Below, one piece after another: positions 53,553-63,945 of a DNA stretch of 64,000 nucleotides (its first letter is position 1; every line of letters starts with the position of its first letter). The translations under genes were made by a program, and so were the position numbers. Source of the DNA: Ypsolopha sequella. Taxonomy: Eukaryota; Arthropoda; Insecta; Lepidoptera; Ypsolophidae. The notes under the pieces were generated by a model that was given only the letters and a program-made list of their open reading frames with translations, was not told the origin of the DNA and did not search any database. The stretch is taken from the NCBI GenBank assembly GCA_934047225.1, contig OW204012.1, positions 7,068,001-7,132,000 of the forward strand. Direction: 5' to 3'.

Positions 53553-53737
53553 ACATCAAGTCTATTGACACGGTTATACAAAACTTCCCCGGGGAAATAA
53601 AGTGACGGCTGTATACATACTAATTGGTTTATAAACATTGCAATAATGTGGTCATTAGAAGAAATTATTTATATTTAAAGATCACACTAGATGTGAAATA
53701 TATATGAATTGCCAGTAATTTCTAGAATAAACGGACT

Positions 53738-54174
53738 TTAAGGCGATACCAAAAAAATTGGGTTTTTTCGAATCCATTTACTCCACTATAGCATAGTAAA
53801 ATAGCATCGTCAATGTATTTCATCTTTGGGTAAATGTTTATTGAGTATTTGATTAAGATTTTCACTGAAGGAAAACGCTATTGGATGAAATTTTCTCGAT
53901 AGAATTTCGATTCCGAAAAGACCTCTAAATTGTTTTATTTTTTCCTGTAATTCTTAAATCCTAACTAATTTCATTGTGAAATTGCATTCAAAATGTGGAT
54001 ATTATGTATTTGTAAAGTCTACTTGAATAATTTTTTGACAAAATTGCTTAGTACATTTTATATTAATAAAACACCGACTTTTTGCTACTTTTCCACGAAT
54101 CCGTCCCACTCGCACTGAGAGTTTTTTCGCATATGGAGTAACAGGGATGCTAAAACTTTTACGTACCGTCTTAA
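53738..54174. mobile_element. TTAA MITE family C, subfamily 2
   Basis: TTAA at 53738-53741 and 54171-54174. Left GGCGATACCAAAAAAATTGG, right end TAAAACTTTTACGTACCGTC. The right third is shared with subfamily 1 (CACTGAGAGTTTTTTCGCAT) while the left differs, so subfamilies share one end. Relatives: 57420-57680 and 60953-61362. Confidence 0.75.
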
Positions 54175-54951
54175 GCTGTTTATTATTATCTAGGAGGCTT
54201 TACTATATTATTAGGCATTAAAACAACATGAATTCCTAGTGACATCGCTGCAATATTCACGTCGCTTATTTCAGTTTCCGAATCAGATAAAACTTAACTT
54301 ACTAAAATAACTTCTTTTTGTATTCAAGTCAGTGCAATGTTGTTTTGATGTTCATACATTATTGAAGAGGCAGGATGAGTGGAATTGTTATGAATTGTCG
54401 ATTTACTAGGTTAAAATGGCGGTAGGTCATTGGTTTTAGGAGCCTGGGATCTAAAAAGGCCAACTTGGTTGAATTATGAAATGATTTGAAAGTAGGATGG
54501 AGTCAGAGATTTTTCATGCGTGCAAAAGAGACGGCATTAGAACGGAATCATAATATGATTCATCCAAAGCAGCCTTTCATGCCTATCTCCCGGAGGGGTA
54601 GGCAGGACGTACGTACTCATATTTCAACCTGCTACGATTCTGTCATACATCACATCCCGAGGATGCCTCGTTTAGAGGCGAAACACGTGTCGATAAGTTC
54701 TCTTGCTTGTTATTTAAGATTGCTTTATTTTGTGCTCGTACTGCTTGCTTCGCATGTGCATGTTTTCTGCGGGAGGGCGGGCGGTGCTCGAGTCTGCATT
54801 TTGAATAGCATGGTAAGAGTGTTTAGCGGAATATTGCAAATTATTAATATATCCACAAATTCATGATGGACTTCCGCAAAGTAACGCCTTTTTCAATATT
54901 TTTTTTTTACCGAGAAATTTGTTTTTAGAGATACCAGAACAAAAGACAGGT
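54175..54951. other. gene-free stretch with repeat Q and retroposon words
   Basis: About 54430-54570 is an inverted Q copy; then CCTTTCATGCCTATCTCCCG and GAGGGGTAGGCAGGA are words of a common lepidopteran retroposon. The plus-strand open frame 54486-54866 runs through both and is not a gene. Confidence 0.45.
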
Positions 54952-55178
54952 GTTACATGTTGGTGATAAGTAATATCCTCTGTAAACGCAATCCAATATA
55001 TATTAGTAGCATGCTTTGCAAACAGTTTACTCTGACAGCTGACGTCTGTCTCACTTTGCTCTCTCTCTCTCTTGCGCCGACTGTAATGTCTGACTGTTTT
55101 TGTGAAGATCAAAATCCTAAAATATAATCTGTTGTGATCCTATTGATTAGTTTCCTTTAATGCCCATAATCCATCAGG
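54952..55178 (+). repeat. probable Copia LTR
   Basis: It begins TGTTACATGTTGGTGATAAG, includes a TCTC run and ends AATCCATCA directly before a Copia-type primer site. About 227 bases, a usual length for insect Copia. No second LTR is in the window, so the start is uncertain. Confidence 0.5.
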
Positions 55179-55194
55179 TTATGGGCCCAGTCAA
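55179..55194 (+). promoter_or_regulatory. Copia primer binding site (half tRNA-iMet)
   Basis: GGTTATGGGCCCAGTC is complementary to the anticodon-stem region of initiator tRNA-Met (CTGGGCCCATAACC). This is the internal priming used by insect Copia elements. Confidence 0.75.
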
Positions 55195-55284
55195 CGCAGT
55201 GAATATAGATTTGCGTTTATTTTTGCTAAATACGGCATTAATAAAAGTTAACCTCTTCGTGCGACCACGAGCCACGACATCGAC

Positions 55285-55494
55285 ATGGCAGCCGGCTCTT
55301 CATCATCATACGTCATGGACAAACTGAAAGGCATTGAAAATTACCATACGTGGAAGTTCATGATGAAAATGGTATTGATACATGAAGGCCAGTGGGAATG
55401 CGTCGAAAAGGAGCCTAAAGGAGCTGACGACGCTAAAAAGGTACAAAAAGCGCTCGCCCGGATAGCGTTGTCGGTACATCCGTTGAAGAGTTAA
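55285..55494 (+). pseudogene. Copia gag N-terminal fragment
   Basis: Starts MAAGSSSSYVMDKLKGIENY and continues with HTWKFMMKMVLIHEGQWECV, the hallmark opening of Ty1/Copia gag proteins (KL.G.NY..WK..M...L). The usual ALA.I.LSV.P region follows and it then stops at 55492-55494 after 69 residues. About 90 bases separate it from the primer site, fitting a normal leader. The rest of gag and all of pol are missing; the sequence to about 55660 is too decayed to read. Not functional. Confidence 0.82.
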
Positions 55495-55761
55495 ATAAAT
55501 TCTAAGCAGATCTTCCAGGACGATATAAATCGAACTTTGAACTTTCGTTTCCAAGAACAGCTTCTCCGCTTGTCAATACAAACTGTCACAGTACAATGTG
55601 CAGTATTGTGAAGTCTATTTTAACGCATAATAGTGGCTGATGCCTTCTGGCTACAGATAATATTGTTATGTGGAAACAAAAGGCCATTGTTGCCTATCAA
55701 AATATGTTTTATTTTGTTTTAGTGCGTTGGTTTACGCTCAGGGCGAGGTATTTTACTTTAT
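55495..55761. other. decayed Copia continuation, gene-free
   Basis: No open frame of note. It ends at the start of an inverted K element. Confidence 0.4.
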
Positions 55762-56265
55762 ACTACACCTGCTCGGAAAGTACCTTCTTACTTTTTTGAA
55801 AACGATGCAGAAAATACGTCATTACTGTCATACAAATATGCGGGCGGGAAAAGTGCATGAAAATTCATTGTTAACGTGCTTGAACGGGCAGAAAAGTATA
55901 TGCAAATCCATTGTTGACGTGTTTTTTTTTTAAATAATATAAAGAATGAGCAAGGTGGCCAGTATTATTTTGCGAACTCGTACATAAAACTCGAAAAATG
56001 ATACTGGCCACTTGCTTTTCCAATAAAAAGTAAGAAGGAAATAAAAAGTGACAATCACACGCGAGTCAGTCGGTTTCTTTTATTGAATCTTGATTAAAAG
56101 TAAAATTATACTATTTTCTCGCAGGTGTAGTATAAAGCACTATGTATCACTCGGGAGAAAGTGCGATTCCCAACCCGTGTGTATTGAGGCCCTTGGCTTC
56201 GCCTTGGGCTTCAAACTACACCCTCGTTGGTAATCTTCCCCTTTCTTCCCTCGGTGAACAATGTA
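55762..56265. mobile_element. repeat family K, copy 3 (inverted)
   Basis: Begins TTTATACTACACCTGCTCGG and ends CCCCTTTCTTCCCTCGGTGA, the reverse of copy 1. The interior is collinear. Confidence 0.7.
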
Positions 56266-56446
56266 CTATTGTACTAAACTTTTGTTTTGCTTTTCTAGAA
56301 TGGTTTCCTAAGTGGTAATTTCCTAGTTTACGAGGTTTTTTCCCAAAATACCCAATAATTGTCATTTAACTTTGATACTTTCTACTTACACAGTATGAAT
56401 TTGGCTGCGTAAATTAATGTCACTTTATTATAATATTAGTTTATGC

Positions 56447-56775
56447 TACAAGGGCGAAAAGGAATAAATCACGAGGACCGTAACCGAGTAATTTATTGCT
56501 CTTACGCCCGTGTATCATACTACGTTTTTCAATGCATAGTGTGAGGAAATAAAACAAATATAATCTTGTGAACTTTAAATTATGATTGGCTCAAAAGGAC
56601 TGTATCCAGAGCCGTTAAACAGTGGAAAAAAGTACAAAATTTATGGTATACAGGAAAGGTTGTAGATTAGCCTACCATTGTAAATTAGAAAAAAAATAAT
56701 AATAATAAAGCTCTAGGGCAAAATAATCGACTTTCTGTTCGGTTTTGATGCATATAAAGTGGGCCAAAAATCTTT
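56447..56775. mobile_element. repeat family L, copy 2 (inverted)
   Basis: Begins TATGCTACAAGGGCGAAAAG and ends near CAAAAATCTTTATTGG; compared with copy 1 it lacks most of the foldback centre. About 180 bases separate it from K copy 3. Confidence 0.65.
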
Positions 56776-56989
56776 ATTGGATTTTGTTATAGGAATTTTG
56801 TGAATAGTGTATAACCCGGAGCAATAAAGAAAGGAATCTTAGATGGCGCCCATAATCATCTCCTCTCACTCGCACAGTATATCTGTCTTCAGTCGCACAC
56901 CTACGTACTGCATGCAAATAAAATAGTCTGGATTTGCCGCTCAAGCTTACTCCAAGCGTCTAGTTTCTCAACACACTGTTACTTGTTTC

Positions 56990-57175
56990 TTGTTAAATTT
57001 CACTCGTTCTTGTTGTTTTTTGTTAGGTTTTGTTGTTTTTGTTAAGTTTGACTGTTATTATATACTATTCCAAACTATTAGTCCTCGAAAACGAGGAAAA
57101 GTGATCCATAGTGATGCACGTAAAATAGTGTATAACGTGATAAAATATTTTGATGAAGAAAAAAGGATGGACTAG
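56990..57175 (+). pseudogene. IS630-type transposase N-terminal fragment
   Basis: The plus frame ends with SPRKRGKVIHSDARKIVYNV then IKYFDEEKRMD and a stop. This is the characteristic start of an insect IS630-Tc1-mariner transposase (helix-turn-helix region). No start ATG directly before SPRKRG; the upstream residues of the frame are leader-like. The catalytic domain is absent. Terminal repeats could not be paired. Confidence 0.65.
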
Positions 57176-57212
57176 TTCAAATACAATTTCTAGTCTAGGC
57201 AATATAGGAGCA

Positions 57213-57318
57213 ACATTTTTTTTTCAAATTTCGCCTGTGGTGTCAGTACACATTGTTCCTGATCACTAACCGAGTCTGCACTATGAATTCTGGCGGTTGA
57301 TTAAATTTCACCTTGTAT
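57213..57318. mobile_element. family H MITE, right half
   Basis: TTCAAATTTCGCCTGTGGTG through GATTAAATTTCACCTTG before TA. Confidence 0.6.
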
Positions 57319-57419
57319 ATTAAAATAGACCAAAAATATTACAAAAAAAATATTAAAGAATTAACTTTTTATGCTGTCATTAATGCATGTCATTTTTATG
57401 CTGCTATCACTGAGCAATA

Positions 57420-57680
57420 AAATCACAGGGTACATTATATCCACATTTTGAATGCAGTTTAACAATGAAATGAGTTAGGATTTCAGAATAACAGGAAAAA
57501 ATAAAACAATTATTAGAGGTCTTTTCGGAATTAAATTCTATCGAGAAAATTTCATCCAATCCCGTGTTCCTTCAGTGAGAATCTTAATCAAATACTCAAT
57601 AAACATTTATCCAAAAAGAGATGACGTTATAGTGGAGTAAATGGATTCGAGAAAACCCCCTTTTTTTGGTATCGCCTTAA
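57420..57680. mobile_element. family C subfamily 2, partial inverted copy
   Basis: Ends CCTTTTTTTGGTATCGCC and TTAA at 57677-57680. The other end is missing. It abuts a J fragment at that TTAA; the corresponding internal TTAA (GCACTTAAGGCGTCC) is visible in J copy 2, so C inserted into J. Confidence 0.6.
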
Positions 57681-57805
57681 GGCGTCCAACTATCACTGTG
57701 TTCAGATGAGCACTGATTCCAAACGTGTGAGCGTCACTCATTTAAAGGTGGAAACATTTTGGTGCTGTGATAGTACGGTAACGGCATTTTACTTTTAAAT
57801 CTTTG
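57681..57805. mobile_element. family J MITE, right half
   Basis: GCGTCCAACTATCACTGTGT to TTTTAAATCTTTG. It is in inverse orientation to the next J copy, so 57681-57960 can form a long hairpin. Confidence 0.65.
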
Positions 57806-57826
57806 CCTATAAAAGGCTCTAATTAA

Positions 57827-58144
57827 CAAAGATTTGAAAAGTAAAGATAAGCCCTTACCGTAATATGACAGCACTAAAATGTTTCCACCTTTAAATGGGT
57901 AAAGCTCACACGTTTGGAATCAGTGCTCATCTGAACATAGTGATAGTTGGACACCTTAAGTGCCCTTAAAGTTTAATAATTTTAACAACTTTAGTAGTCT
58001 GATCAGTTTGCTGACCGTAGGTAGACAGATTGCGCACTCATAATTATAAATAAATAAGTCGTCGGCATTATGTCAACGCACGCATTCAAAAACAATGCAA
58101 TAGATTTTAGGTGCCAGGGCTCATCTAAACTTTTGAAATCTTTG
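57827..58144. mobile_element. hAT-like MITE family J, copy 3 (inverted)
   Basis: Exact 8-bp duplications CTAATTAA at 57819-57826 and 58145-58152. Ends CAAAGATTTGAAAAGTAAAG and ACTTTTGAAATCTTTG. Confidence 0.85.
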
Positions 58145-58152
58145 CTAATTAA

Positions 58153-58642
58153 TCAAAAGTGTTATCTGACATTTTCGTTCGTGACAAATGTGTTTATTAT
58201 CATTTAAATTTAGATACATTTTGAAACGTTTTCGCTTTACTTTTGAACAAAAGGAGACACCGAAGACGTATTGTGTTTTGATAAAACAGGGAAATCTGTC
58301 ACTAACATGCACTTTGAAATGATGTATCGCACATTAGCAGAATTGGACTTTCGTATTGAATTTAATCTGGCAGTTTTTTTAACCAAAACAACGACCTTTT
58401 TTTTTTTATTTATTTTATAAACGATAACATACATTTTTGTAGCATAAAGGTGTATCAAAAACCTGTCAGGGTTTATAAGTACACCGAGATTCCTGTCTTA
58501 TCTAAAATCAAACATATAATCTAACTAAACACATCTAGATTGTTAAAATACAATAAGTATAGACTAATTTTAAGATATATAATGTTTTATATAAACAAGT
58601 CTTACAACACACACTTGCAATTGACTTTCCTTAATTATTAAG
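58153..58642. other. gene-free stretch
   Basis: AT-rich, no supported gene. Confidence 0.45.
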
Positions 58643-59033
58643 ATGTTTTTCAATGCATGTGCTCGTAAAGGCCCACTTTTTATGCATCAAAACCGAACAA
58701 AAAGTCGATTATTTTGCCCTAGGGCTTTATTATTATTATTTTTTTTATTTATTTACAATGGTTGGCTAACCTGAAGACTTTCCTGTGTACCATAGATGTT
58801 ATACTTTTTTTCCACTGTTTAACGGCTCTGGATACAGTCCTTTTGAGCCAATTATAATTTAAAGTTCACAAGATTATATTTGTTTTCATTTCGTCACACT
58901 ATGCATTGAAAAACGTAGTATGATACACTGGCGTAAACGCAATAAATTACTCGGTTACGTTTAAAACACTCGCTACGCTCGTGTTTTAGATCGTCCTCGT
59001 AATTTATTCCTTTGCGCCCTTGTAGCATAAACT
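58643..59033. mobile_element. repeat family L, copy 3
   Basis: TTTTTCAATGCATGTGCTCG to TTTGCGCCCTTGTAGCATAA; contains an added TTATTATTATTTTTTTTATT stretch relative to copy 1. Confidence 0.7.
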
Positions 59034-59317
59034 ACTATTATATACCTACGTAACATCTAATATTATATGTGAAAAACATTACTGAAGAAGTTAAAAGTTC
59101 CCGAATAGAACTGCTTGTATGACTAGGTTGGTAAATGTGGAAGAAGCTGAAGAGGTGTGTCGGGATCGTAACAGATGGAATTCTGTAGTCACTCTCTACC
59201 CCTCTGGGAGACTGGCGTGTGTATAAGTATGTATAAATTTATGTATTGTACTAGCCTTTCGCCCGCGGCTTCGCCCATGTTTACTGTATCTTTGCCCTGT
59301 TTTCGGCTTCGTCGTTT
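59034..59317. repeat. retroposon words, gene-free
   Basis: CTCTACCCCTCTGGGAGACT, GGCGTGTGTATAAGTATGTA and AGCCTTTCGCCCGCGGCTTC form a common lepidopteran retroposon 3' piece. Confidence 0.5.
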
Positions 59318-59605
59318 TTAGGGTTCCGTACCCAAAGGGTAACCAACGGGACCCTATTACTAAGACTCAGCTGTCCGTCTGTCACCAGGCTGTATCTCAA
59401 GAACCGTGATAGTTAGACGTTGAAATTTTCACAGATAATGTATTTCTGTTGCCGCTATAACAACAAATACTAAAAAACAGAATTAAATAAATATTTAAGG
59501 GGGCTCCCATACAATAAACGTGATTTTTTTGCGGTTTTTATAGATAGTGGTACGGAACCCTTCGTGCGCGAGTCCGACTCGCACTTGGCCGTTTTTTTTA
59601 TTAAC
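59318..59605. repeat. dispersed repeat D-beta, compact copy
   Basis: AGGGTTCCGTACCCAAAGGG at one end and GAGTCCGACTCGCACTTGGC at the other; 288 bases. It is the simplest full copy of D-beta in the window. Confidence 0.7.
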
Positions 59606-60200
59606 ACCAATTGCCTATGTGTTGACCAGTAACTACAAAAATCCGTTTAGTGGTTCTCGAGTTAAAACGGAACAGACAGACAGACAAACATTCTAAAAAT
59701 AAAATATCTAATGTGGATTTATGTATTTAATTGAATTGAAAGACAAAAGCAATTCAGTAATTTACGTATATTGTCCGAAATAGAATGCTCCTCTGATCTA
59801 CAGTGATCGTTCCTATATATGATCTTACACTATCCTTACATGGCTAACGCATACAATATTAATACACTTATTGCTGTGCTCTACGCACACTACATAATGT
59901 CGTGGGCAGATCGAAAAGTATGAAATCGAAAATCTTTCACTGAAGTTCAAAAATTGGTACGAGGATGAGCAGAGCAATAAGGAGCGTGTTAGGTTTACAT
60001 ACAAATAAATTTAGGGAGCCAAGCGACACGGAGCGGAGTGAGGCGACCCTCCTCTGGGAAGGTCATGACTTGGCCAATTCTACGATATACCGACGACATA
60101 AATGTAGACTCGACATTATTACTACTTTATTATTAGTATTTTTTTTGCAATTATACATATATTACTTTAAATATAATTAATAAATAAAATATTTTTTTTA
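59606..60200. other. gene-free stretch
   Basis: No supported gene. The open frame near 59965-60180 has no recognisable domain. Confidence 0.4.
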
Positions 60201-60244
60201 ACTTGAAATATATTTCGGCCCTTAGTGGGCCGTCATCAGTCAAG
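60201..60244 (-). ncRNA. hammerhead-ribozyme-like motif
   Basis: On the minus strand: stem I ACTTGA with TCAAGT (6 bp), core CTGATGA, one extra C, stem II GGCCC-ACTAA-GGGCC, then GAAA, the six bases ATATAT as a minimal stem III (A of GAAA included), and a T at the cleavage position. All conserved core positions are present. The extra C is the only irregularity. Short stem III is known for hammerheads in Penelope-like elements. Activity is not shown. Confidence 0.6.
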
Positions 60245-60952
60245 TATTAAGGGCAGGTTATCCGGGACCTGTAGGTATTTATCGCTACCTCAGCCCCCGC
60301 CAATTCACCGCGACGTATTTATTTACGATGCAACTGAGCGGCTATAATCGTGACCTCACGTGACTCGACACTGACCGCCGTACATTAAAATAGGTTCGGG
60401 GCCAGTAACTGTACTTCGTACTAATAAGAATTGATTCCGATAAATGAACCAACATAAACTATTCCTACTAAAAAACCGAGTTAGTACAAATAGGGGAGTT
60501 TATTACATTGGATCATATGAGTAATATCTAAGCACGCTCTTGTAAAACATTTGGAAGTACAGCTAAAAATATTTAATACACTTGGTAATTGGTAACCATA
60601 TGAGCTAACAAAGCTGACTCTGAAGGCTTTCATTGTAATCTAGGAGCTGTCAAAACTAAATTTTGTTTATTACAAAATAGTTCATAAGTATTAAAAATAG
60701 AAGCTAAATTACTTTGGAATAATTTAGGTTTCGACGGCACTAAAACTAAAATTATAGGCGTAGTATATAAATGAGCGAATATAAATTCAAATATATGGTG
60801 TCAAAAATACTGAATATAGCGTACTAAAATACTAAGTGGGCGAAAGATTATGAGCGAATAAAAATGTTGTAAACGACGACTTGAAATTACAAATTTGAGT
60901 TGAGTTGACAATTTTCAGGCGAACAATTTTCTATTTTAGTGTCAATTTCATT
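60245..60952. other. possible retroelement remainder, gene-free
   Basis: The first 180 bases are more GC-rich (CCTCAGCCCCCGCCAATTCA; CGTGACCTCACGTGACTCGA) than the surroundings and may belong to the element that carried the hammerhead-like motif. No coding sequence was found. The rest is AT-rich. Confidence 0.4.
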
Positions 60953-61362
60953 TTAAGGCGCTACGTAAAAGTTTTAGCGTCCCTGTTACTCCATATGCGA
61001 AAAAACCCTCAATGCGAGTGGGACGGATTCGTGGAAAAGTAGTAAAAAAGTCAGATTTTTATTAATATAAAATGTACTAAGCAATTTTGTCAAAAAGTTT
61101 TTCAAGGACACTTTACAAATACATAATATCCACATTTTTAATGCAATTTGACAATGAAATTAGTTGGGATTTCAGAATTACATAAAAAAATAAAACAATT
61201 TAGAGGTCTTTTCGGAATTAAATTCTATCAAGAAAATATCAACCAATCGCGTTTTCCTTCAGTGAGAATTTTAATCAAATACTCAATAAACATTTACCCA
61301 AAAATGAAATACGTAGATGACGTTATAGTGGAGTAAATGGATTCGAAAAAACCCAATTTTTT
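60953..61362. mobile_element. family C subfamily 2, inverted copy
   Basis: TTAA at 60953-60956, then GGCGCTACGTAAAAGTTTTA; it ends AAAAACCCAATTTTTTTCC without its last bases and TTAA. Confidence 0.65.
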
Positions 61363-61788
61363 TCCGCTTCGCTCGGCTCCTCATTTTATATTACATGTAA
61401 ACCTAACTCCTTCTTGCTTCGCTCTTCGTCGCACCAATTTTTTTATTTTTGGTGAAGTATTTTCGATTTCATACTTTAAATTCGCCCACTCGGTATTTTT
61501 AGTCGCACGATTTGTTCAGTTGTATGTGTGCTAGTGCTAGGACCCGGTTGTGAGGTGTCATAGCTTGATTGTTGCTCTGAGATAGGTGAAGGATCCACGT
61601 TTTCTTATTAAATATTATTTTTATTATCATGCAAAGTCAGAGTTCTTATAGGCATCCCGCGTGTATACCGTGGGTTTACTATACCATGTTGTTTTATTTT
61701 ATTATTTTATTTGTAAATTTATATTTTTATTCATTCCATTTCTGAACATGTCTTTTGTCTCTAATTTTTTTTTGCATGACATCCATTA
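61363..61788. other. gene-free stretch
   Basis: Contains CCGCTTCGCTCGGCTCC and CTTGCTTCGCTCTTCGTCGC, short GC words without a frame. No gene. Confidence 0.4.
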
Positions 61789-62801
61789 CAGTCTATTCCA
61801 TTTACGAGGTAAAGTTACTTAGTCAAGTTTTTTAATTTGATTAAATACTATTATTTTTCAATTTTATCGGCATGCGACTTATGCGTGCTCGCTATTCAAA
61901 ATCGTTGCATCATATTCATTGTCACCATCGTCGTCATCACCCTCACCATCGTCTGTAGGATCCACCGTATTTATTATAATTTGGTTATCTATTAGGGTAT
62001 CGATATGCACATCTCGGTCCCAATCAGCGAAATTTAGATTTAATGTTCGTAAAACCACACTATTCCAATTTGCAGCAGTAACGTTATAGCATGCTTCTTG
62101 CAACAACGACAGCATTTTGTTTGTGTGACTATCGACCTTCTAACTTTTTTCTTAAGTGGCGATTTTAATTTATTATCTTCAGGTATATCTTTACCATGCT
62201 TTTCCTTACTTATTTGGGAAACAGTTTTTCGACTGATAACGAAAGAGTGGACAACCATTCTGAAACTCACATTCAAAGTAATGTTGTAGGCGTACCACAA
62301 ACTCCCGCGCTTGACTGCCCAACACTGTTCTTTTAGTGGTCAAGCAAGAAGAAAACACACGCACGCAACGTATACAAGGCTCTGATCGTGATTGCCATGG
62401 TAACCATGGTGATTGCGAGGTGGACCATATTTTTAGTAGATTTTTATTTCCTACGACCTCGGTACATAAGAGAATAATCGATTAACTAACCGATTTTATG
62501 AGATTTTTTGAGCTACGTCACTATGTTTAAAAGTAAAAAATAAACCATAGAACGTAAACGCGTATTTGCAGTAAAATATTATTTTATTTTAAAGTTATAC
62601 TTATTTTGAGCACGATATCTAAAAAAAAATACGTTGATTATGTTTGTGAATTAATTGTATAATGTTTTGGATTGATTGTGGTTTTTTCAAACGGTGATTT
62701 ACTGTCATAAACAAAGACTATTTATTTTTTCAATTTATGTGAAACGTGCAGAGTTACGTTCTTAGAAGTGTCAAATGTAACCTCGTAAATGGAATAGACT
62801 G
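61789..62801 (-). mobile_element. IS630-Tc1-mariner deletion derivative, 1013 bp
   Basis: TA flanks both ends (61787-61788, 62802-62803). The terminal inverted repeats are exact over 22 bases and begin CAGTCTATTCCATTTACGAG. Inside, on the minus strand, are an N-terminal and a C-terminal transposase piece without the catalytic middle. It is non-autonomous but has intact ends. Confidence 0.88.
61879..62300 (-). pseudogene. transposase with catalytic core deleted
   Basis: The upstream piece (about 62150-62265) reads ISRKTVSQISKEKHGK and KLKSPLKKKVRRS, the helix-turn-helix end and linker typical of insect IS630-type transposases. The downstream piece (61879-62115) reads EACYNVTAANWNSVVLR, then a TVDPTDDGEGDDDDGDNEYD acidic tail and a stop at 61879. 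About 200 residues that should carry the DDE triad are missing between them, and the two pieces are in different frames. Not functional. Confidence 0.75.
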
Positions 62802-63770
62802 TAATTATTTTAATTGTAATTATTTGTCAAATTAATAATTTTTTTGTGTGTTTTCAATATTATTTCAATTATTCAATATTATTTTTATGAATAAATTATT
62901 ATTATTCATTATTTTCTTAGTCAATAGTATAAAATTGTACTAGTTAAAATTCTTAATTATTAATTATTATGTTTTGCTTCTATTTGCTATTGTGTTTTGT
63001 TCATATGTGGCAAACTGAAAATCAGAGCTGCAAGTTACTTCAACGTGTAGCATTTGATAAGCTTGCTCCTTTTTGCAATTTTGTTTTGTGTTGTACTGTG
63101 TCTTCTTTTTTTATATGTTCTGTGGCAAATAAACTCATTTCACTATCACTTTCACTATCTCTGGTATTACACATTTTATATAAAATTGTATTAGCTTCCT
63201 CTCCATCTTCGTCATCCAAAAAATATCATCTCTTGTAATGCGTTCAATATGTACAAGTTCATTATCTCCTACCCAAATGACAAAGAGACATAATCGCCGT
63301 TCTGTCACGTAAAGCTGTCCTTGTACTTAGTAATACCAATTACTGTTTTTATCGAGTTTTATCGTACTTGTTGCCTCTATACATTGTCTCGATGCGAAGG
63401 TGCCCTGCTCAGTACGAAGATTTGATAAACTGAAGTTAAGAAATTTTTTTTAATCACTTAGTTACATACGATTCATACTTACGCTTACAAAAAAATAATA
63501 ATACGTAGATACAATCGCATTATTTTTTATATATATATATATTATATATTTACAAAATATGTACATTATATATCTATACATTCTGTCTGACTGCAAGAGT
63601 AAGTACTGTTACATTTTACTGTTGTACAGTTATACTCGGACTCAAGAGTTGTTTACATTTTTTGCGTAATTTCAAAAGTTGGTTGTTCTGTACGATCAAT
63701 AAAACATCTCGTTACAGTTTCAAAGAATTGTTTTCTTATCTTCAGCACTCCCAAATTTAATGATTTGTAT
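62802..63770. other. gene-free stretch
   Basis: AT-rich, with an (AT)n run at about 63528-63545. The plus-strand frame near 62969-63238 is hydrophobic but has no recognisable domain, and I do not call it. Confidence 0.45.
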
Positions 63771-63945
63771 GGTTCCGTAGTACCTAAAAGGTACAAAAGG
63801 AACCTTTATGGTGAGACTCCGTTGTCCGTCCGTCCGTCCGTATGTCACAGCCTCATAACTTTAGCACCTTTAAAGATAAAGACATGAAATTTGGCACAAA
63901 AATAGCATTTATTTGCCCATGAGCACGCGATGTGACGGCAGTGCT
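63771..63945. mobile_element. dispersed element D-alpha, left arm
   Basis: GGTTCCGTAGTACCTAAAAG through GTCCGTCCGTCCGTATGTCA and AGCCTCATAACTTTAGCACC. It is close to the left arm of 20176-21143. Sequence after about 63925 departs from the family. Confidence 0.65.

Noticed and set aside
54486..54866. 126-residue plus-strand frame
   Set aside because: It runs through repeat Q and a common retroposon fragment; GC patch rather than gene.
62969..63238. Hydrophobic 89-residue frame as a small membrane protein
   Set aside because: No conserved motif, T-rich composition explains the hydrophobicity, and the end is low-complexity serine codons.
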